A DNA stretch of 64,000 nt, taken from Datisca glomerata. Taxonomy: Eukaryota > Streptophyta > Magnoliopsida > Cucurbitales > Datiscaceae. Position 1 is the stretch's first letter. The number at the start of each line of letters is the position of its first letter. The position numbers and the translations under genes were made by a program. This document shows positions 1-11,046 of this stretch, one piece after another. The DNA lies in assembly GCA_003255025.1 (NCBI GenBank), contig QANY01002366.1, positions 1,712,130-1,776,129 on the forward strand. Reading direction: 5' to 3'. The notes beneath the pieces are model-generated. The model was not told where the DNA came from, made no database searches, and saw only the letters and a program-made list of their open reading frames with translations.

Positions 1-1980
1 ACGCTTCCACAGCATGAACGCCGCGTTTCAACAAGTGGTTTCAAACCAATCATTATGTATTTATGTATTAAATATTGTGTTGGTTTTCTTGCATAATTCA
101 TAATATGTTTGATATGTTGGAATGAATGGATGGTTTTACTTTTTGAATGTATGGTTAAATAATAAATCGTTAATTATATGGTACTTATTGGGTTAGGCTT
201 TGTTCTTTAATTTTTTCTAAGATCTTGTGTAAGCCTTTTTTTAGGTGTAAGATTTTTGGTAATTTTATTTTAAATATTAAATTGTAATTATTTTGATCGC
301 GAGAAGGTGAAAAACGCATGAGACGAACGTGGAGAAAAATAAAAGAAATAGGAATTCCTAGGGAATTCTGGCCCCGGCACCGAAAATAGGATTTCCGACG
401 CTAGAGCCACCAAAAAAACAAACTTCGGCGTCGTGCTTATCAGAAAATTGACATAAGCGGTGGTGGCACCGTGATTGATGGTGGTGGTCGATGGTGACTG
501 ACTGTGGTCGACGGTGGTTGGTGGCGGCTGTCGGTGATGACGGCAGTGGAAGAGTCCTATCATTGAAGGCAACTGTTGTCACAGCTCGAGAGTTTCACAG
601 AAATCCTGATACCAAATTACCCTATCACTACAGAGTTTAATGAAAACCTTAACTCTATATTTGATCTTTTAAATTTTGAAGTTTATTATTAATTATTAAT
701 TTTATGAAAATAAAAATTAAGTAATTATTGGATATGACCTAAGTTTGATCAAGTCAATAGATTATTTTTTGCATTTCAAAAGATAATTATAGAGATAATT
801 TTAATTAAGAAAAATATTTTTTCTAATTCAAAAGATTTTGTTCAAAGATCGAAGGTTATGAATATGGACATCAAGTGGAGAATAAGATATTTTAAAATTA
901 TGTAATCTTGAAGTCCTCTTTGTAATTTTATTTTTTTGTTTCAATGGTTGTAATTTAAAAATACACAATAGTCACTCGATCCATTATTATTTTATTTAAT
1001 TATTAAATAATTGTTTATGAATAACATGACCACGCATTAATCGATCACATGCCATACATGAAACACCAGACAATTTTATTTAATCATGCATCTCATAAGT
1101 AGAAACATGACTTATTAGGATTGTCTGATTATGTTTATATGAATTATTATGAGAAATCAATTGCATGTAAACTGTTAGATTTTAATTAGTTAAAACTTAA
1201 TAATCACGCCACTTTAAAGGCCATAGTAACTTTTAGGATAACCATCTTTATTAAAAGAGTTTTATTAAAGTTTGATGAATGTAATTCATTAGTTATTATT
1301 GATTTAGGCTCTTTAGAAGGTTAAATGAACTTAGATCAATTAGATTGGATTAACTATTAATTTCACATTCATAGGGTTATATTTTTTTAACTAGTAATTA
1401 ATTTAGAATTAATTGATTAGTTAAAATAAAAATACATTATCCTAAAATAGAGAGTGAGAGAAGGTTGACATGTCAATGTAATCTATGGTCTCCATTATTA
1501 GTACAATACCGTGAGGTACAAAGAGGGCCTTGAGATTGCTTTGTTTTCATCCCTCTTAAGAAGGTTTCGAGCTATATCAATACCAAGGTTAAGTGATGTA
1601 GTTTAGTTTTGACCGACCATAAGGTAACATATTCTAAATCAAGTCATGAAATCTGTAATAATGAGTTACACTCACAAAGTCATAATTAAGATTTGAGTAT
1701 ATAATTGTGACTTGACCAAATAAGTGATACCTTATTATGAAAAGAGAAATATGAGATATTTTGAGTTTTAATTAATAAAGATGAGATGGTCTCATAGACA
1801 GTCTAAGATTAATCTGACTGACTCTAAGGCAGTACATTAATTGTTAGGTTGTCTTATTGTGGATTATATATGATAAATTTATGTGTTTAATATGTTGCAT
1901 TCATGCATTATGTTTACTTTCTGAATTTTGAATATTTATTTTAATTATATTCAATTATGTATGTTTTATATTTCAGTTAT
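1..1980. other. AT-rich flank with no gene recognised
   Basis: I see no supported coding sequence here. Two overlapping minus-strand reading frames at about 288-582 arise from a short GC-richer patch of repeated GGTGGT-like triplets (about 468-545) and have no recognisable domain. The part nearest the copia relic (about 1000-1900) should hold its 5' LTR and leader if the element was once complete. The only hint of repeat structure is a short ATGGTCTCCA stretch near 1484 that also occurs near 5718 beyond the coding relic, which is too weak to define an LTR. Confidence 0.5.
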
Positions 1981-1986
1981 TATTAT

Positions 1987-3085
1987 GTCTACCATGGGCA
2001 ACCCTATTACTACTTTACTTGCACTTGAGAATTTAAATGGTGATAACTCCATAAGATAGAAATCCAACTCGAACATGTTGCTAGTTTATGAGCATAATGA
2101 ATTTATTCTTGCTGAAGAAAGTCCTGAAAGGCCTGCAATCAATACATGGACTATTGACACATGGGCTACCATTGGGGGTGAGGTAAATGTTACTGAGAAA
2201 AACCCTTCTCCCTCTGTCGTTAGTAGTAACAATAAGAAGAAGAATAAGAATGTTAAGGACAAAAGAAAGAATAATGATGAAAAGAAGGCCAAAAGGTCAG
2301 CCGATGGTGAGAAGAACAATATTGACAGCGAACACAAGAAAAAATAGTTTCATTGTGGGGTTGAAAGTCATTGGAAGAGAAACTGTAACAAGTATCTCTC
2401 CGAGCTGAAAAAGAAAGGTAAATATGATTTACTTGTACTTGAAGCTTGTTTAGTGGAATATGATTTGTTATCCTTGATACTTTATTTAAAAGCCACTAAA
2501 CATGTATGTTCTTCTTTGCAGATGTTTGATTCGTCAAGGGAGTTGGTTAAAGGTGAGGTCATTATGAGAGTTGGCAGTGGTGCGCTCGTGTTAGCAAAAG
2601 CATTGGGGACAATCCGCCTTAATTTTGAAAATAGTTATTTAGTTTTCAACGTACTTATTATATTCTTGGACTTTCAAGAAATTTGATCTCTCTTTTGTTA
2701 CTGCATGAACAGTTATTCGAAGTTTCCTTTATTAATAATGAGTTTATTATTTTTAAGAATGGATTCAATATTTTTCATGCAAAAGTAGCAAATGGACTGT
2801 ATATGCTTAAATTGACTGAACGCGCGTCAAATAATTCTGAATTATTTAAAGTAGCAAATCCTAAAAGTTACAAATGACAAAGAGTTTCTCATGGCGATGA
2901 TAACACGTGTCCATGGCATCTTAGGTTGGGACATATTAATCTAGATAGATTAAAAAAGTTAACAAAGCATGGTGGTTTGAGAGAACTAAAAGTTAGAATT
3001 CTTCATGTTTGTGAATCTTGTCTCGAGGGTAAAATGACCAAGAGACATTTCACTAGAAAGGGCCAAAGAGCCAAGGAACCCCAGT
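1987..3085 (+). pseudogene. copia gag, protease and GAG-pre-integrase remnant
   Basis: The start at 1987 (MSTMGNPITTLLALENLNG) reads as the N-terminus of a copia gag and soon meets a stop (about 2056). A lysine-rich stretch (about 2230-2340) precedes a zinc-knuckle remnant near 2350-2400 (HCG, ESHWKRNCNKYL), in which spacing and frame are damaged. A protease-like segment follows at about 2500-2660, without a clean DSG triad. At 2914-3075 the GAG-pre-integrase signature is clear: WHLRLGHINLDRL, then CESCLEGKMTKRHF. These pieces lie in several frames with stops between them. Family knowledge: this region packages element RNA and processes the polyprotein. Confidence 0.75.
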
Positions 3086-3239
3086 GCAAAGTCATAGTGG
3101 GAGGGTTGTAAGACAACCTATTCGCTATGAACTAGAGGCACATATCCTAGTGTCTGAGATTGATAAGGACGATCCATTATCTTATGAAGAAGCAGTGGAT
3201 GTTTAGGAAAATGAGAATGGCAAGATGCCATGAACTAGA

Positions 3240-3935
3240 AAATGAAATCGATGTATCCTAATTCTGTTTGGAAACTTGTAGATCCACCTGAAGATATCAG
3301 GCCCATTAGATGTAAATGGATTTTCTAGAAGAAAAGAGGTACATGTGGAAAAGTAGAGATTTTCAAGGCACGGCTAGTAGCCAAAGGCTATACACAAAGG
3401 GAAGGAGTGGATTATGAAGAGACATTCTCCCCTGTTGCCATGCCAAAATCCATTCGCAACCTTTTATCCATTGTTGCTAGTTTAGACTATGAAATATGGT
3501 AAATGTATGTCAATACAACTTTTCTAAATGGCTCTCTTGAAGAAAGCATCTATATGATGCAACCAGAAGGGTTCGTGAAAAATGGACAAGATCAGAAAGT
3601 GTGCAAATTGCTTAAATCTATTTATAGAGTAAAGCAATCATGTATATCTTGGAATCTTACTTTTGATGAGATTATTAAATCATATGGGTTCGAGCAATAT
3701 GTTGATGAATCTTATGTTTATAAATACATCAAAGATAAGATAGTGATTTTCTTAGTTCTTTATGGTGACGATATTCTACTCACTGGGAATGATGTAGAAA
3801 TTTTGTCAAAGAAAAATAAGTGGTTAGCTGAGTAATTCCAAATGAAAGATTTAGGAGATGCAAACTATGTTCTAGGCATCCAAATCCAAAGGGATAGAGA
3901 GAATAAACTATTGGCACTTTCTTAGATATTTATAT
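3240..3935 (+). pseudogene. copia reverse transcriptase remnant (RVT_2)
   Basis: The segment reads YPNSVWKLVDPPEDIRPI, then KWIF, then [20 protein letters not shown] with ETFSPVA, all hallmark copia RT motifs. From 3503 an open stretch holds FLNGSLEESIYMMQPEGF, SIYRVKQ and, at the polymerase box, YGDDILL (usual form YVDDIL; the two aspartates are kept). The segment ends with MKDLGDANYVLGIQI. There are in-frame stops at 3328-3330 (after KWIF), 3500-3502, just after WLAE (3834), and near 3924. Family role: copying element RNA into DNA. It is inactive here. Confidence 0.9.
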
Positions 3936-4019
3936 TGATAATGTGCTGCAGAGATTCTCTATGGAGAATTCCATGAAAGGTTAACTACCGATAAGACATG
4001 AAATTGTCCTCTCCAATGA

Positions 4020-4785
4020 GCAATGTCCTAAGACACCTCAGGACGAAAAGGATATGAGAAATGTTCCTTATGCTTCAGTTGTTGGTAGTTTCATGTATGC
4101 CATGTTATGTACGAGACCAGATATATGTTATGCGATGGAAATTGTCAGACGTTATCAATAAAATCCTAGTTTAGAACATTGGATTGCAGTAAAACACATT
4201 CTCAAGTATCTTAGGAGAATGAGAAAATATATGCTTGTTTATTCAGGTGGAAACCTGAACCCCACTAGATATATTGATTCTAATTTTTAATCAGACAGAG
4301 ATAGTCAAAAGTCAACGTCTGGATCAACCCTATGTGGAGGAGCTGTAGTCTAGAGAAGTATTAAACAATCCAACATCGTAAATTCACTATGGAAGCCAAA
4401 TATATAATGGCTTGTGAAGCTGCGAAAGAACTAGTAAAGCTTAGAAAGTTCTATACTGATCTAGAAGTAGTTCTAGATATGAATAAGCCACTGATACTAT
4501 AATGTGACAACAACGTGGCGGTAGCTAATTCCAAAAAACTGAGTCCCAAGAGGGGCAAGCACATAGAGAGCAAATATCATATTGTAAGAGAGATCGTGCA
4601 TCGAGGAGATATGATTGTTATGAAAATAACATCAAATCAGAACCTCACCGATCCTTTTACCAAGATATATCCTGCAAAGTCATTTAAGAATCATGTGCAA
4701 AACATGGGGTTGAGAAAGATGCTACATTTTTTTATGGGAAATGGGAGATTGTTGGTGGTATTTCCCTCAAAGCATGTGTATTGAC
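4020..4785 (+). pseudogene. copia RNase H remnant
   Basis: The copia RNase H flank is recognisable: VPYASVVGSFMYAMLCTRPD (about 4063-4125), then LEHWIAVKHILKYLRRM. A degraded DSNF...SDRDSQKSTSG segment follows. The C-terminus (4515-4785) reads as IESKYHIVREIVHRGDMIV and ADPFTK-like LTDPFTK. Stops at about 4160, 4288 and 4352 and a frame change near 4395 break it. The DPFTK motif close to the C-terminus matches the usual copia polyprotein end, followed by the polypurine-like tract. Confidence 0.85.
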
Positions 4786-6123
4786 ATTTTAATATGAAAT
4801 TTAGTCGAATTAAATTTTTCTTATAATTGTTCTTTTAAATTATTGTTGAATACTTTATATAAAGATCTGATAAATTTTATATTTATTATTGAGACTATGA
4901 TCTTGTATTAGTACGAGAAGATTAAGATTATAGATAATGATTAAAATTATCAGCAACATATTAAAGTATGAAATTTTTAATGAATGGTTGCTAGTACGGT
5001 TCACTAAGCATTATGAATGCACGTGATCTAGATTCGAATCATTGATGTGGATAGACATCTTAATGAATGTACTTTATATAATAAGATTATATATGATAGA
5101 ACCAGTGTGAATTGATATCTTTATTAACTTACCGTTTATCATAAAAATTTAATGCACATCAATCTGATGATTATATATAGATTAGTCTGAATCCTGAGTA
5201 ATTATGAACTCCTGTGCATGTCTATTGGATCTCCTAATTCACTGGTTGAATTTTTTTTGTAAAACAAGCTAGTGACTTTTGTTTTGGAGATCGAGTGATA
5301 TGGATGGCTGAGAACATGATTTTATAAGATTTGAAATTCAAGCTTTCTTAACGAATCGCATATTGCTTTTCTTATGTGTTAATTCTGAAACTGAATGGTT
5401 ATTGAGCTCAAATTTATAATATGATTATAAATTAGTCATTCACTGTGAATTAATGATACTTAATGATCAAGAGATAATTAGAAGGGTAAAACAATGATTT
5501 TGACCAACTCTACTTTGCGAACCAATAATTGGGAAACATGACTACATGAAATGATTATATCAATGGACTACACGAGAATATTCTGTAAATACATTCTATA
5601 ATCGCTAAGAGTATAATTCTATATTTATAGTGAAGTAATAATGGAATTAATAAATAAGACTATTTAATTAAAGAGTTTAATTAATAATCTTGTTTATTGG
5701 AACTTAGGATTATAGGTCCATGGTCTCCAAGTCACCTTTGTACTTCGCAGAATAGGATGTGAATATTTCTGGGGCATGTACATAATTATGAGATTGTGAT
5801 TAATTAATTAAATTATTTTATTAAATTTTAGAAATTATATATAAATAATTATATCGATTAATTTTTTAATTATCGATAAGAGAGATAGCATATATAATTT
5901 ATGAAATTAGACAATGTTAAATTATTATTAAATAATAATTCAAAATTTGAATAAACTAAATATGTTATTTGTGAACTAATAGATAAACTAGTTTATAAGG
6001 ATAATCAAATAAGCTAATTTTGAATTAACTAATATCTAGATATTTATCTAATTAAAATAAACATTTAATTCACATTAATTGACACATGTCAATCACTGAT
6101 TGAGAATCAGAGACTGACATGAA
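4750..6123 (+). repeat. Putative 3' LTR and AT-rich tail of the copia element
   Basis: This stretch has no coding sequence. It begins with TGTTGG directly after the polypurine-like GGGAGAT, which is the usual start of a copia LTR. The right boundary is unclear. A phrase around 5700-5760 (GGTCCATGGTCTCC) is typical of long copia LTRs and has a weak echo near 1484. The remainder (about 5800-6123) is very AT-rich with nothing recognised. Confidence 0.4.
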
Positions 6124-6125
6124 CT

Positions 6126-6378
6126 ACTGTAGTGTCATGTGTCACTACAATAGTGGGCTTGCAGTACTGTAGTGTCCTGTGGCACTACAATAGTGGGCTT
6201 GCAGTATTGTAGTGCCACACGACACTAACGTAATGGACTTGCAGTACAGTAGTATCGTGGCACACAGTGCCGTGAGGCATTGTGTTAGTTCACGACAACT
6301 GCAGTGCCGTGTGGCACTACAGTACTGCAAGCCCACTATTGTAGTGCTACACGACACTACTTCAAACTGCAGTACTAA
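6126..6378. repeat. 40-bp tandem units forming a large imperfect inverted repeat
   Basis: Three consecutive 40-base units start at 6126, 6166 and 6206, each built as TGTAGTGYC...CACTA...TGGGCTTGCAGTA, the third more diverged. After a spacer with broken copies (6246-6298), the same unit returns in reverse orientation at about 6299-6366 (GTACTGCAAGCCCACTATTG is the complement of the forward core). Single units are themselves partly palindromic around GTAGTGCCACACGACACTA. Transcribed RNA would fold into a long hairpin. The overlapping reading frames on both strands are by-products of the repeat. Confidence 0.85.
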
Positions 6379-7920
6379 CATTTTGAGATATTATAATTTA
6401 TAAATTATAAGTTGTGCCTCAGTTTAGTTCTTTAAACTGCCACTAAATCATAATGTATACTCTAAACTTTTAAATATTACAATTTAAACGTTAAATTATT
6501 GAGAAATTATAATTTAGACCCTATAACTAACATTGTTTGTGACGTAATTTTGATAAAATTACAGTTTTGCTTCTTCCTAACATTTTGAGTTCAAGCTTAA
6601 CATTTTTCTCCTTTGTTTATTAACATCGGGTCTCTAGAGCGTAGTTCTTTGACTAATCTCGAAGGTGGGTGTATAGGTCTACGGTTAGGAGTTTCCTACA
6701 AGTGCACTATGGGTAAATCAAATGATGAATCCTCATACCGATGACCACAAGAACATTTTCCCCTTTCTTTCTCACATATCAAGCTCTCTCGCTCTCTAGT
6801 TTTTCTTATCTCAGATTTTCATAGGGAAAATTCATAGTTGTGTATAAAAAGGTGAAGCTAGAAAATAGAGTTGATTTATTTGGTATTGACCTAAATGGAT
6901 AGAGGTAGAAGAGGAAGGAGGAGGAGCTTCTGAAGAGGTTAAGAGATTCGATGTCATTCAATAGTTGAGAAACCTTTGACCTCGTTTGACAATCAGGCTA
7001 CTACTGAATAATACTATATTAAACCTGGCAAGCTGGAGTGTAATGTATTATATTGTACTGGATTAAATAGTATTATCATGTGTTTGTTACTATATTACTT
7101 AAAAACATGTATTACTTATACACTGTTTGATACATGATAGTATTGGGCTACTAAACTGTTTCATATATGATATTATTGAACTACTAAACAAAGCCAAATT
7201 AAACACATTTCCACCTAACCCCAACCCTTTACACAAAACCATTTTTCCTGCGAGATGAATGGGTCAAGATGAATGGCACAAGAAGGAAGCTCTGAGGAAG
7301 CTTGCCATAGTAGAGGTGGCCCTAAAGGGGAGGTCTGAGGACTAAAGGCTATGCTGAGGGCATAGAGGACTAAAAAGAGTATGCATAGTTCTCCCTCAGT
7401 TATGATAGATGTAGGGATGAGGTAATTGAAGCTCACCTTGAATGGAATGCCAGTTCCTCAGCTATCTTATTGAGGATGAAGAGGTATCAAAGTACATGGA
7501 TGGTTCCTCCTTCTTAAGAACAAGTCAGGAGGGAGGCTATCTATCATCATGCTATGGTAGTTAGTTCACACATTGGTGTTGTGCCTCTTTAGTGTGTTGA
7601 GATGTCACTTTCTAGTTCTACTCGGACAGTTAAGATCCCACCAGCACCTATTGGTTAAGTCCAACAAGAGTTAATTTTCTTACACCCAGCTGCTCCCGGG
7701 TAGCCTTGCGTGGAGGTCCCTGCTTCTTCACCTCAAGGGGTCAACCTGAGGAAGAGGTGTCTCCTCCACCTGCCAAGCAGCCTTTACCAGGAATCTGGGA
7801 ATTTTTAGGTGTAGCTCTATATCTTTTCTAATTTGTACTTATGTACTTTTCTTTATTTCCTTGTCATTTTCCTTCTTTTTACTTTTTCTTTCCTTTTAGT
7901 TTTCTTTCTTTACATGTAAT
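6379..7920. other. Intergenic sequence with a MITE-like block and retroelement debris
   Basis: No intact gene is seen. About 6974-7200 is MITE-like: it opens CCTCGTTTGACAA and closes TACTAAACAAAGCC, whose complement GGCTTTGTTTAGTA gives imperfect terminal inverted repeats, and the inside is AT-rich with repeated TACTA and TATTA motifs. From about 7200 to 7800 base composition rises and short proline-rich frames appear, all broken by stops. This may be eroded retroelement sequence, but I cannot name it. Confidence 0.4.
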
Positions 7921-8569
7921 TGTGGGGGAGAAAAAATATCCGGGCTAAAGCCCACTCAATAATATTTCTGAACAAAGCCCAATACTCCCATTTCTCGGGT
8001 AGGGTCCGTATTAAGTCCAAACCGAGTACTCCTCTATGACCGAAGTCACCATGATGACCGAGGCACCCTCCACGAAAAGATTGATGGACACGACCCCACC
8101 TATACTTACACTACCGAGGTCACACAGATAATGAGGTAATCTCATACCTAGGTTCGTGGCTACTCAAGATAGCCGATATTATTTTCTTGTCATAATAATA
8201 TATAATAATCAGTCATACATGGAAATGATAGACACATATCAAATCTATCAGGCAATCTCAATGATTGTTAAAGTGGATATGATGATAACCAAAATATTCT
8301 GATAAAAGAATATTCTTCATGAATATTCTCTATTCCTTATCAGAATAAGGAAGCAGATACAATGAATCTGGACGTTTGACTGATGTAAAAAATCATTATA
8401 AATATATGATGATCTCCATTAAATGGTAAGCAATTCTCCTATTGCTAATATTATTTTAAACACTCTACGGACTTGGTCGTCAGATTGCATTAGGGGGCAC
8501 CCCCACGGTGCCCTACTGCTTTCACGATCATTTTTTATTTTTGCAGACCCCTAGACGAATCACTGAAAT
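7921..8569 (+). repeat. Gypsy-type LTR, copy 1 (3' end missing)
   Basis: It begins TGTGGGGGAGAAAAAATAT and aligns along its whole length with the next block. Shared landmarks include GGGCTAAAGC, GACCGAAGTCACC, the TATA-like ATTATAAATATAT (about 8395) and the GC-rich CACCCCCACGGTGCC. It stops at GACGAATCACTGA, about 60 bases before the end of the complete LTR, and is followed at once by copy 2. The intact relative and the primer site downstream show that both are Ty3/gypsy-class LTRs. Confidence 0.85.
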
Positions 8570-9275
8570 TGTAGGAGAGAGAAAAATATGGGCTAAAGCT
8601 CACTCAATAATATTTCTGAATAAGGCACAATACTCTCATTTCTCGAGTAGAGCCCATATTAAGTCCAAACCGAGGGCTCCTCCGTGACCAAAGTCACCAA
8701 TGATGACCGAAACACCCTCCATGACCATATCGATGGACAAGACCCCACCTATACTTACACTACCGAGGTCACATGGATGACGAGCTAATCTCATTCCTAG
8801 GATCGTGGCTACTTGAGATAGCCGATATCATTTTCATGTTACAATAAGATATAATACTCAGTCATACAGAGAAATGATATGCACACATCAAATCTATCAG
8901 ACAATCTCAATGGTTGTCAAAGAGGATAAGATGATAACCAAAATATCCTGATCAAAGAATATTCTCCAGGAATATCTCCATTCCTTATCAGAGTAAGGAA
9001 GAAGATACATTAAACCTAGACGTTTGACTGATATAGAAAATCATTATAAATATATAATGATCCCCATTTAATGGTAAGCAATTCTCCATATTGCTACTTT
9101 TATCTAAACACTCTACTGACTTGATCGTCAGAGTGTATTAGGTGAGGCACCCCCACGGTGCCTTGTCTACTGCTTTCATGATCGGTCTTGATTTTTGCAG
9201 ACCCCTGGACGAATCACCGAGCAATGTGTGGCGGACTCCTCGACAGTCGATGATGACATATTTTTCACATCAACA
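8570..9275 (+). repeat. Gypsy-type LTR, copy 2 (apparently complete)
   Basis: It begins TGTAGGAGAG and ends CATCAACA, giving the TG...CA ends expected of an LTR, with a length of 706 bases. It is immediately followed by a gypsy-type primer-binding site, so it is the 5' LTR of a plus-strand element. A TATA-like motif (ATTATAAATATATAATG, about 9046) probably marks its promoter. It is clearly similar to copy 1 but differs by many substitutions and small indels. The frame from 9142 to 9444 crosses the LTR end and is not taken as a gene. Confidence 0.85.
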
Positions 9276-9276
9276 G

Positions 9277-9296
9277 TTTGGCGCCGTCTGTGGGAA
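9277..9296 (+). promoter_or_regulatory. Ty3/gypsy primer-binding site
   Basis: TTTGGCGCCGTCTGTGGGAA follows the LTR end by one base. This string is the usual primer-binding site of plant Tat-like Ty3/gypsy elements, where a tRNA 3' end would prime minus-strand DNA synthesis. It fixes the orientation of LTR copy 2 as plus and marks the start of the element interior. Confidence 0.85.
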
Positions 9297-9640
9297 TGTA
9301 AATCTCCTATTTTTCAAGATTGATAAAAAATTTATCCACCGTCGCGATCGTCACAACAACTGTATAACGATCCTAGAACGAGTTAAAAATCATGGAGTTT
9401 GCATATACAACAAGAATTCATCCCAATGTAAGAGGCTGACCTGATGTAGAACTAATCTTTCAACACTTTTATATACTTTACTCATATAACTTAATATTTA
9501 TTTGAACCAAAACGAAATTAACCTGTTAGTGCTTGCACATGATGGAGACTTTCCTTTGGTTCTTATATTGTCTTTGAGTTCTCTATAGAGACTTAAGAAG
9601 AATACTCTGGGGGTGCCCCCAGTCACCACGAAGATGCTCC
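9297..9640 (+). other. Gypsy leader or interior remnant
   Basis: This is the sequence after the primer site. No gag domain is recognisable before the antisense integrase piece starts near 9650. A GC-rich patch GGGGGTGCCCCCAGTCACC (about 9610) resembles the CACCCCCACGGTGCC motif of the LTRs. Confidence 0.4.
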
Positions 9641-9649
9641 TCATTTATT

Positions 9650-9985
9650 GGGTTTCCTTTATTTCCTAGCCAGCGCAGACACTTTTGCGCTACATCAACA
9701 TTTGTTCGAAGGGTTAATCATGAAATTTTGCTTTGGCTAGTTGATGAGGTCAAGTGTTTGATTCAAAGCTGCTCATATGTCTAGTTGAAAGTTGTATTGT
9801 CAAACTGCTTGCCGTTATCCGTAATGATTATGTGTAGTATGCTAGACCTACATATTATGTTCTTTCATTTGAAGTCTGGGGTTTTATGTTTGGTTATAAT
9901 GGCCATCGCTTCTATTTCTACTCACTTCGTGAAGTAGTCTATAGCCATGATAGTAAATCTGTTATGTCCTTTCCCCATAGGCGTA
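9650..9985 (-). pseudogene. Ty3/gypsy integrase core fragment (antisense)
   Basis: Read on the minus strand from about 9985 leftwards: DLIWPTPMGKGHNRFTIMAI then DYFTK, followed by ITDNGKQFDN further on. These match the integrase core of Tat-like gypsy elements, with the first two catalytic aspartates in the DL and TDNG motifs. Stops fall after DYFTK and elsewhere, and the third catalytic residue (Glu) is not reached. It lies directly downstream, in the minus sense, of the RNase H piece, which is the normal gypsy order. Confidence 0.75.
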
Positions 9986-10570
9986 GGCCATATCAGGTCT
10001 ACTCCCAAGTGCGCAAAAGCCCACGGGCTTGGTATAGAAGTCAGCAGCTCCAGGATGGGGAAGGTACTCTACCGGGACAATCTTGATAATCTGTGAATCA
10101 AACATTGAGGCTAACTTCGCTAGAGTGTCTGCGTTTGTGTTCTGGCTTCTAGGAATTTGCTGGGTTGAGTAGGAACTAAATTGTGAATGAGCTACGTTAA
10201 CTTGGGCTAAATACTTGGTCATGTTATCCCCCTTGGTCATGTACTTTTCAGTTATGTAGTTCACTCCTAACTGTGAATCGTTATAAATCTGTAAAGTATT
10301 TGTATTCATCGACCAAGCTAATTTCAAACCACCCATTAATGTATCATATTCTTTTTCAGTATCGGAGGCCTTGGACCTGAAACGTAGAGCATATTTCAAC
10401 TTGAGCTGGTCATGGGATAATCGTGGCATGCCAACTCTACTAGCCTTCTCGTTGGACGCCTCATCTACGTACATGATCAAATGTTGTCCGTTTCTAGTAG
10501 CGATATGTCCATACAATGAGAAGTTATATCTGCAATGAAGTAGGGGACAATACTTTAAAAAATATGTCAA
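9962..10570 (-). pseudogene. Ty3/gypsy RNase H fragment (antisense)
   Basis: This is a 202-residue open frame on the minus strand. The RNase H fold motifs appear in order: MYVDEASN (first Asp), KASDTEKEYDTLMGGLKLAW (Glu), LQIYNDSQLGVNYI (second Asp), and SQNTNADTLAKLASM (last Asp). The arrangement matches the RNase H next to integrase in Tat-like gypsy elements. The flanking RT is not recognisable. The strand is opposite to the adjoining LTR and primer site, so this piece was inverted or comes from another insertion. The methionine given as start is probably internal to the former polyprotein. Confidence 0.85.
10079..10216. repeat. 138-bp duplicated segment, first copy
   Basis: This part of the antisense RNase H/integrase fragment is repeated almost exactly at 10909-11046. 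Both start AATCTTGATAATCT and end CTTGGGCTAAATACTT, with only a handful of differences and no length change. Confidence 0.9.
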
Positions 10571-10908
10571 GGATAAGTCTCTTTGATGTGCTTACTGGGG
10601 AAGATTCTTTGATTAAGTATGAAAACTTTCCTTAAGTGAATGCCACCGTCATAAGGAGCTTGATGATGTCATGTATTCGGCCATCGGTATGGAGACACGA
10701 CTATCTTGCATTCCACCATTTCTCGGACCGATTTGGGCATGGTAGGGGAATATGATCGATACTGACTAGGTCCAGTAATCATTATGCGGGCTTGTTTTAG
10801 ATTAGACCCAAACGCACTCTCCCCCTCTATTAGTCTACAAAAATCGTAGTATATAGAACATTTTATGATACTAAGTTAGAAAATAGTCTAAAAAATATAG
10901 TAGTAAAT
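10571..10908. other. Spacer between the duplicated segments
   Basis: I see no gene. The minus strand upstream of the RNase H piece may retain eroded polyprotein linker, but no motif is convincing. Confidence 0.4.
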
Positions 10909-11046
10909 AATCTTGATAATCTATGAATCAAACATTGAGGCTAACTTCACTAGAGTGTCTGCGTTTGTGTTCTGGCTTCTAGGGATTTGCTGGGTTGAGT
11001 AGGAACTAAATTGTGACAGAGCTACGTTAACTTGGGCTAAATACTT
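10909..11046. repeat. 138-bp duplicated segment, second copy
   Basis: This is a near-identical direct copy of 10079-10216, 830 bases downstream, containing only an internal slice of the RNase H coding region. The low divergence suggests a recent local duplication or a second insertion of the same element that has since lost the rest. Confidence 0.9.

Larger units (their letters stand above)
1981..4785 (+). mobile_element. Degenerate Ty1/copia retrotransposon without an integrase core
   Basis: Translated fragments follow copia order on the plus strand: gag with a zinc-knuckle remnant, protease-like piece, GAG-pre-integrase, reverse transcriptase, RNase H. The catalytic integrase core that should lie between GAG-pre-integrase and RT is absent. 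The reading passes within about 100 bases (around 3075-3180) from the GAG-pre-integrase domain to the acidic linker that normally precedes RT. Stops and frameshifts occur throughout, so the element cannot be active. At the end, GGGAGATTGTTGG (4743-4755) resembles a polypurine tract followed by the TGTTGG start of a copia 3' LTR. No convincing 5' LTR or primer-binding site was found. Lineage is not certain; the RNase H tail resembles Tork/Angela-like elements. Confidence 0.85.

Noticed and set aside
6145..6403. Open frames on both strands over the hairpin repeat
   Set aside because: They arise from the repeated 40-base unit and have no domain.
9142..9444. 100-residue open frame at the gypsy LTR end
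   Set aside because: It spans the LTR, the primer site and the leader, which would not be translated as one gene.
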